Below, in pieces: positions 32,022-36,745 of a DNA stretch of 36,745 nucleotides. A program made the position numbers and the translations under genes. Below the pieces are notes generated by a model. The model saw only the letters and a program-made list of their open reading frames with translations, had not been told where the DNA came from and searched no databases. The stretch's first letter is position 1. Every line of letters starts with the position of its first letter. Location: positions 1 through 36,745 of the forward strand of contig JASGCT010000020.1 of the NCBI GenBank assembly GCA_030053915.1, in the 5' to 3' direction. This DNA comes from Alphaproteobacteria bacterium (GTDB lineage: Bacteria; Bacteroidota; Bacteroidia; Chitinophagales; Chitinophagaceae).

Positions 32022-34808
32022 ATGATTGAAATATTAAACAGTAAAGATAACTCTAATTCACTATATTATTTAGCGAACTGTTATTTCAATGGGTTGGGGG
32101 TTGAAAAAGATTATAAACTTGCCATTAAATATTATTTAAATTCTGCCGAAAATGGCAATATGTATGCCCAGAATAATTTGGGTCATATATATAAAATAGG
32201 TTCAATTGTGCCACAAGATTTTAAACTTGCAGTTTATTGGTTTAAAAAAGCAGCTGACCAAGGTCATCCATTTGGACTTTATAATTTGGGAGCTCGGTAT
32301 TATCATGGACAAGGTGTTGAAAAAAATTTTGAAATTGCCTTAGATTTGTTCTATCAAGCAGAAAAAAAAGGGATTGTATATGCACTTGAAAAAATTGGTA
32401 TGTGTTATTACAATGGCTACGGTGTAGAAAAAAATGCTTCTATAGCTTTCGATTGGTTTAAAAAAGCGGCTGATTTAAACAACCCATTAAGTATTAATAG
32501 TATAGGGGTTTGTTATTTTAAAGGACACGGGGTTAGTCAAGATTATTGTTTAGCATTTAACTGGTTTAAAAAATCGGCTGAGCTTTTTAACCCTTTTGCC
32601 CAAGCTAATTTAGGTTATTGCTATTTGAACGCTTTAGGCACGACAGAAAACCTTGAAGCTGGAGTTTTATGTCTGAAAAATGCGGCTGAAAAATGTATTG
32701 CTAAAGCCGAAACTGCCTTAGGAGAGTGTTATTTGCATGGTATTGGCGTTGATAAAGATATTGAATGTGCTCATGAATGGTTTTTAAAAGCAACCATAAA
32801 GTCTAAAATTGAACCTTATTATTTACTCCAAACAGAACCTTTTTACCTAATCATTGAAAATAAAATCAGCTCAAAATTAGCAGATAGTATCGCACATGAA
32901 AATGATTTTACAGTCAATTACCAATTAAATAATATAAAACATGAAACAAGCATTGAAAATATTCATAACTTCAATAATGAAATAAATTCTAATGCACCCC
33001 AAAATGAATCTGATTTAACTATTAATAATACATTATTATTAGAAGATAGTATTGGTAATATTACTCGTGAAATCAATTCAAATTTAACTTTTAAAAATGA
33101 ATTAGAGCATAAGAATCAAAATCAAAGTTTAGACCCTCATTTTCAAGATATTTTTAACTGGTTTGAGCAATCGGCACAAGAAGGTAATGTTCATGCTCAA
33201 TATATGTTAGGCACATTTTATTATAATGCCCAAGGTGTTAAGCAAAATTATAATCAAGCCATAACCTGGCTAACTAAAGCAGCCAATAGCGGAAATTCAG
33301 ATGCTCAAATAAATTTAGGGCTTTGTTACAAAAAAGGACATGGCGTTGAAATAGATATGAAACTTGCAATATACTGGTTTAAAAAAGCAGCTGAACTTAA
33401 CAACCTCAATGCCCAAGTTCATCTAGACAATTGTTTAAATACTCAAACTATTATTAATAATAATATTTATGAAGAAAAAAATACAGAAAATAATTATATT
33501 AATCCAGAGAATCAAGTAAAGCTTGAAGCACAAAATTATCAAACCCCAAATTTAAACAAAGTAGATACGCATCAATTAAATTTTAATACTTTAAAATATA
33601 TTTTAAAAACAAATTTTAAAACCTTACAAAATGCGACAACGGATTTAAGTAAAAAACCTAAACAACAACATCATGTTGAATTTGAAACAGATAATTGGTT
33701 AAAAAACGCTGCAGATTTTGGAAATAGTTATGCTCAAAATAAAATAGGTATTTTATATAAACTTGGAGAAAATGTAGAACAAAATTATGAAGAAGCATTT
33801 ATATGGTTTCAAAAAGCGGCAGACAATGGACATTATGATGCACAGTTCAATTTGGGTAATTTGTTTTTTTATGGATTAGGCGTTGAATTAGATGTATCAA
33901 AAGCCTTCTATTGGTTTAAAAAGTCTGCACATCAAAACCATATTATTGCTCAATACTATCTTGGATTATGTTTATATTATGGTTTGGGTATCGAAAGTGA
34001 TAAAAATTTGGCTTTTGAATGGTTTAGAAAATCTGCTAAAAATGGCTATGAAGATGCCCAGAATATCATTGGTTGCAGCTATTTTAATCAAAAAAATTTT
34101 CAAAGCAATTTTGAAGAGGCTTTTTATTGGTTAAAGTTGTCGGCAGCGCAAGAAAATGCAGAAGCTCAATACAATTTGGGGCATCTTTATTTTTATGGTA
34201 TTGATACCGTAGAGAAAAATGTTACCATTGCTTGGCAGCATTACTTTAATGCCGCAGCCCAAGGTAACATATTTGCCCTTACTATGATAGGCAATTATTA
34301 TTATTATGGTTATTGTTTTGAAAAAGATTATCAGAAAGCTTTTCAATATTTTAAAAGTGCATCTGAATATCAATTTGATATTGCATTATATATGTTAGGT
34401 AATTGCTTTTACAATGGTTTAGGGGTAGCTCAAAACTACCAATTATCATTTGAAAAATTTAATTTAGCTGCCGAAAAAGGGAATGCTGAAGCTCGATACA
34501 TGGTAGGCATTTGTTATAATAATGGTTATGGTGTTGAACAAGATATAAACTTAGCAATAGCACAATTTGTATTAGCCGCAACACAGGGTAGTTTAGATGC
34601 CCAAAACAAATTAGGTGAATGTTATTTTAATGGCAAAGGTGTTGAACAAAGTTATCAAACTTCGGTAGATTATTTTAAAAAAGCGGCTTCTATGTGCCAT
34701 ATCAAGGCTCAAATTAATTTAGGTAATTGTTATTATTTTGGTAAAGGCGTTGAACAAGATTTTAAAGAAGCGGCTTATTGGTTTAAAATTGCCGCTGAAG
34801 GCTCATGA
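32022..34808 (+). CDS. Sel1-repeat (TPR-like) protein, large
   Basis: 928 residues of Sel1-like repeats, about 36 residues each. Three blocks (roughly 10-265, 376-480 and 566-928) are separated by two Asn/Glu-rich linkers without repeats. Each repeat shows A-x-x-W-F-K-K-A-A, G-x-x-x-A-Q-x-x-L-G-x-x-Y and G-x-G-V-x-x-D; at least 20 repeats can be counted. Sel1 solenoids are protein-protein interaction scaffolds. No signal peptide or TM is present, so it should be cytoplasmic. The linkers may hold binding motifs. Preceded by a weak box (TATGTTTT at about 31993). No catalytic domain seen. Confidence 0.88.
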   Translation: MIEILNSKDNSNSLYYLANCYFNGLGVEKDYKLAIKYYLNSAENGNMYAQNNLGHIYKIGSIVPQDFKLAVYWFKKAADQGHPFGLYNLGARYYHGQGVEKNFEIALDLFYQAEKKGIVYALEKIGMCYYNGYGVEKNASIAFDWFKKAADLNNPLSINSIGVCYFKGHGVSQDYCLAFNWFKKSAELFNPFAQANLGYCYLNALGTTENLEAGVLCLKNAAEKCIAKAETALGECYLHGIGVDKDIECAHEWFLKATIKSKIEPYYLLQTEPFYLIIENKISSKLADSIAHENDFTVNYQLNNIKHETSIENIHNFNNEINSNAPQNESDLTINNTLLLEDSIGNITREINSNLTFKNELEHKNQNQSLDPHFQDIFNWFEQSAQEGNVHAQYMLGTFYYNAQGVKQNYNQAITWLTKAANSGNSDAQINLGLCYKKGHGVEIDMKLAIYWFKKAAELNNLNAQVHLDNCLNTQTIINNNIYEEKNTENNYINPENQVKLEAQNYQTPNLNKVDTHQLNFNTLKYILKTNFKTLQNATTDLSKKPKQQHHVEFETDNWLKNAADFGNSYAQNKIGILYKLGENVEQNYEEAFIWFQKAADNGHYDAQFNLGNLFFYGLGVELDVSKAFYWFKKSAHQNHIIAQYYLGLCLYYGLGIESDKNLAFEWFRKSAKNGYEDAQNIIGCSYFNQKNFQSNFEEAFYWLKLSAAQENAEAQYNLGHLYFYGIDTVEKNVTIAWQHYFNAAAQGNIFALTMIGNYYYYGYCFEKDYQKAFQYFKSASEYQFDIALYMLGNCFYNGLGVAQNYQLSFEKFNLAAEKGNAEARYMVGICYNNGYGVEQDINLAIAQFVLAATQGSLDAQNKLGECYFNGKGVEQSYQTSVDYFKKAASMCHIKAQINLGNCYYFGKGVEQDFKEAAYWFKIAAEGS

Positions 34809-34914
34809 ATTAATTTTGCATTTTGACTAAAAGGGGAATGGGGGTTTTAGAAATTAATTTTGTTTTTAAAATGGATTGTAATTTAATTTGTGGTATAAAA
34901 TTATCTTCTGGACT

Positions 34915-35640
34915 TCATGATTTAAATTTTTGAACAGTAATATCATAAGTATTTAAAAAATCAATTGGATCTTGTAGTTGTTGTTTATCATTCGTAAAAT
35001 TTTTCTTTAAAGAGTCGTGAACTAAAATATATATATTTTCTTTATTAATTTCTCTTAGGGCAACTATTATTTTATTAGCAAATAGAAGTAAGAGATTCAA
35101 ATCTATATTTTCTTTTTTATTTAATTGATAGTCAATTTCATAATTTAGTAGTAAAATTAATAACCCCACTTTAAGTTCTTGACCTTTATTAGATGGGATA
35201 TAATCACTCCAGAGGGCTTGGTAGAGGTCTGAATTTTTGGCTGTTTTAAGTGATTGGTTTAGATATTTTAAAGTGGGGTGAATCAAAATGTCAAAATCAT
35301 CCATAAAATTTTTGTTCTTAGGGTTATTATTTGCATATTGCATTATGGCAGCAAATTGGTGGAAGGCTTGTTCAAGTTTTTCTTTACTTTCCCAGGCTTT
35401 ATCTGATAAATTTTGCCCTATCTCTTCTCTGTTAATATAGGCTATTAAAGCAATAGAAGCAATCATGAGCCCAAATATATTAGCCAAGGCTGAAGAAATT
35501 TCCCCAGCGGCAGAATATTTATTATAATCTTTAATTAAATTGCCATAAATGATTATGCCCATACTAACTAAAGATGAAATAATACCGACAACAATTAATG
35601 TTATGGAAATATTAATAAGTTTTGAAAGCGATAGTTTCAT
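34915..35640 (-). CDS. Two-TM membrane protein of unknown function
   Basis: 241 residues. Two N-terminal membrane helices (about 10-30 and 46-67) with a short SAAGEISSALANIFG loop between, then a charged, helical cytoplasmic domain of about 170 residues (NREEIGQNLSDKAWESKEKLEQ). The topology, with paired TM helices followed by a coiled-coil-prone domain, recalls membrane proteins annotated as putative phage abortive infection (AbiC-like), but sequence similarity cannot be judged by eye. Convergent with the Sel1 gene (106 nt apart) and 46 nt downstream of the second Sel1 gene, so probably its operon partner. Confidence 0.7.
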   Translation of the reverse strand: MKLSLSKLINISITLIVVGIISSLVSMGIIIYGNLIKDYNKYSAAGEISSALANIFGLMIASIALIAYINREEIGQNLSDKAWESKEKLEQAFHQFAAIMQYANNNPKNKNFMDDFDILIHPTLKYLNQSLKTAKNSDLYQALWSDYIPSNKGQELKVGLLILLLNYEIDYQLNKKENIDLNLLLLFANKIIVALREINKENIYILVHDSLKKNFTNDKQQLQDPIDFLNTYDITVQKFKS

Positions 35641-35686
35641 TTTAAAATTTTAAGCGTTTTTTTTAATTTTATTATTAATAGTTTAT

Positions 35687-36745
35687 TTATTTTTGTGATT
35701 CTCTTAGCCAATAAAGAGCTTGTGTTTCGTTAGGTTTTACACCTATACCGTTTTTGTATCTATGTGCGAGTTGAATTTGAGAGTTTTTATCACCTGTTTT
35801 TGCTTTAGATTCATACAATTTAAATACTTTTTTTTGAGCTGCGAGATGTCCATTTTGAGCTGAATTATCAAACCAATAAATTGCTTGGTTTATATTCTTA
35901 GAAGGTCCTTGACCTTTTTCATATATTTCACCAATTCTAAATTGTAAATCAGCATTTTTTCCATGTTTAACGGCTTTTAAATACCAATCGAGCGCCATTT
36001 CGTATTGTTTTTTAGTTCCTTTCCCTTCATAATACATATTACCCAATTCAATTGGCGCAACAGGATGTCCTTTTATAGAGGCCTTTAAAAACCATTCGAG
36101 TGCTTTTTCAAAATTTTTTATAGTTCCCTCACCTTTATAATACATTAAGCCAACTTGATATTGAGATTCTGTATCGCCTTTTTCAGCGTCTTCTAATTTT
36201 AAATTAAAAATTTGAATTTTATAATTATTACCCAAAGACCACTTCAAAATTTTATTGTGAAAATCTACTCTTAAAAACCATCTAATGCCTAACTCTAAAT
36301 TTTTTTGGGTACCTCGCCCCCAAAAAAACATTTTTGCTACTTGTAATTGCGCATGTCTATGTCCTTTTTCAGCGGCTTTTAAAAACCATTCAAAGGCTTT
36401 TTTGTAATCTTTTTCAATTCCGAATCCTCTATAATACATTATGCCTACATAATATTGCGCATACTCATCTCCTTGTTCAGCGGCTTTTAAATACCATTCA
36501 AGCGCTTTTTCATAATCTTTTTCAATTCCGAATCCGTTATAATACATTATGCCTACTTTGTATTGCGCATCTGTATGTCCTTGTTCAGCGGCTTTTAAAT
36601 ACCATTCTAAAGATTTTTCATAATCTTTTTCAATTCCTTCTCCGTTATAATACATTGCACCTACATTAAATTGCGCATCTGTATATCCTTGTTCAGCGGC
36701 TTTTAAATACCATTCTAAAGATTTTTCATAATCTTTTTCAATTCC
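35687..36745 (-). CDS. Second Sel1-repeat protein (5' end outside window)
   Basis: The frame is open from the stop at 35687-35689 to the right edge; an ATG at 36653-36655 exists, but the reading frame continues through a further Sel1 repeat to base 36745, so the true start lies beyond. At least 350 residues are visible, almost all Sel1 repeats of 36 residues (YNGEGIEKDYEKSLEWYLKAAEQG-type units; TWO-letter core AA-x-G). The first visible repeats are nearly identical to each other, later ones diverge. A middle segment (about residues 120-160) departs from the consensus. Scaffold role inferred from the family. Opposite orientation to, but same family as, the gene at 32022-34808. Confidence 0.85.
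   Translation of the reverse strand, partial: GIEKDYEKSLEWYLKAAEQGYTDAQFNVGAMYYNGEGIEKDYEKSLEWYLKAAEQGHTDAQYKVGIMYYNGFGIEKDYEKALEWYLKAAEQGDEYAQYYVGIMYYRGFGIEKDYKKAFEWFLKAAEKGHRHAQLQVAKMFFWGRGTQKNLELGIRWFLRVDFHNKILKWSLGNNYKIQIFNLKLEDAEKGDTESQYQVGLMYYKGEGTIKNFEKALEWFLKASIKGHPVAPIELGNMYYEGKGTKKQYEMALDWYLKAVKHGKNADLQFRIGEIYEKGQGPSKNINQAIYWFDNSAQNGHLAAQKKVFKLYESKAKTGDKNSQIQLAHRYKNGIGVKPNETQALYWLRESQK
36373..36745 (-). repeat. 108-bp tandem repeats encoding near-identical Sel1 units
   Basis: The anchor CGGCTTTTAAATACC (with one variant) starts at 36373, 36481, 36589 and 36697, an exact 108-bp period. The last two visible copies are identical over 49 nt (36589-36637 and 36697-36745). The array reaches the window edge and may continue. 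It is coding, not a CRISPR. Confidence 0.9.

Noticed and set aside
34827..34850. CTAAAA / TTTTAG inverted repeat after the large Sel1 gene as a terminator
   Set aside because: Only one of the six pairs is G-C and the loop is G-rich; too weak to call.
36373..36745. Regular 108-bp repeats that could look like a CRISPR or satellite array
   Set aside because: The period is 36 codons, the frame is open throughout and translation gives Sel1 units; there are no unique spacers.
1..36745. tRNA, rRNA or CRISPR loci
   Set aside because: Scanned by eye for GC-rich cloverleaf segments and spaced identical repeats; none seen, but a covariance-model search was not possible.

Overview
The window is very A+T-rich (about three quarters by eye). 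Several genes are preceded by TAnnTTTG boxes, the -7 element of Bacteroidota promoters, and Shine-Dalgarno sequences are generally absent. Together with the protein families (DUF4407-like, TerB-like, Sel1, Bacteroidota-type transposase remnants) this points to a low-GC member of the Bacteroidota; genus cannot be told. No rRNA, tRNA, CRISPR array or ordinary housekeeping gene was seen, so this looks like an accessory region.

Left part (1-7204). A rightward operon (1-3245) encodes a truncated protein, two related small proteins and a 407-residue protein whose C-terminal receiver domain carries a Cys-rich insertion. It converges, with overlapping stop codons, on a leftward operon (6531 to 3242) encoding a 636-residue protein with one degenerate and one intact receiver domain, a helical protein translationally coupled to it, and a membrane-anchored PLD-like protein. 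A small HAD phosphatase-like gene (6752-7204) is transcribed divergently.

Centre (7344-25049). This is the most striking part: twelve leftward genes, tightly packed and often overlapping, in at least three transcription units. In order of transcription they are a transpeptidase-type penicillin-binding protein, a SEDS (FtsW/RodA-like) membrane protein fused to a lipoprotein-like periplasmic domain, a multi-spanning coiled-coil membrane protein, a degenerate GTPase-like protein, an intact P-loop GTPase, a 974-residue protein resembling GTPase-associated (GAP1-type) proteins, a single-pass membrane protein, and five paralogues built from repeated TerB-like helical domains. The layout suggests a GTPase-controlled cytoplasmic module coupled to a dedicated peptidoglycan synthase. 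This is the best candidate for an undescribed system; its function is inferred, not shown.

Right part. A transposon graveyard (about 25200-26400) holds remnants of a Zn-binding IS256-variant transposase and an IS630-family transposase. Next is a leftward membrane cluster (26527-31038): a DUF350-like protein, a membrane-anchored transglutaminase-like protein, a divergent DUF4407-like protein, a full DUF4407 protein, and a shortened duplicate of it that has lost its coiled coil. The window ends with a beta-rich hypothetical protein, a 928-residue Sel1-repeat protein, a two-TM protein and a second Sel1-repeat protein cut by the window edge.
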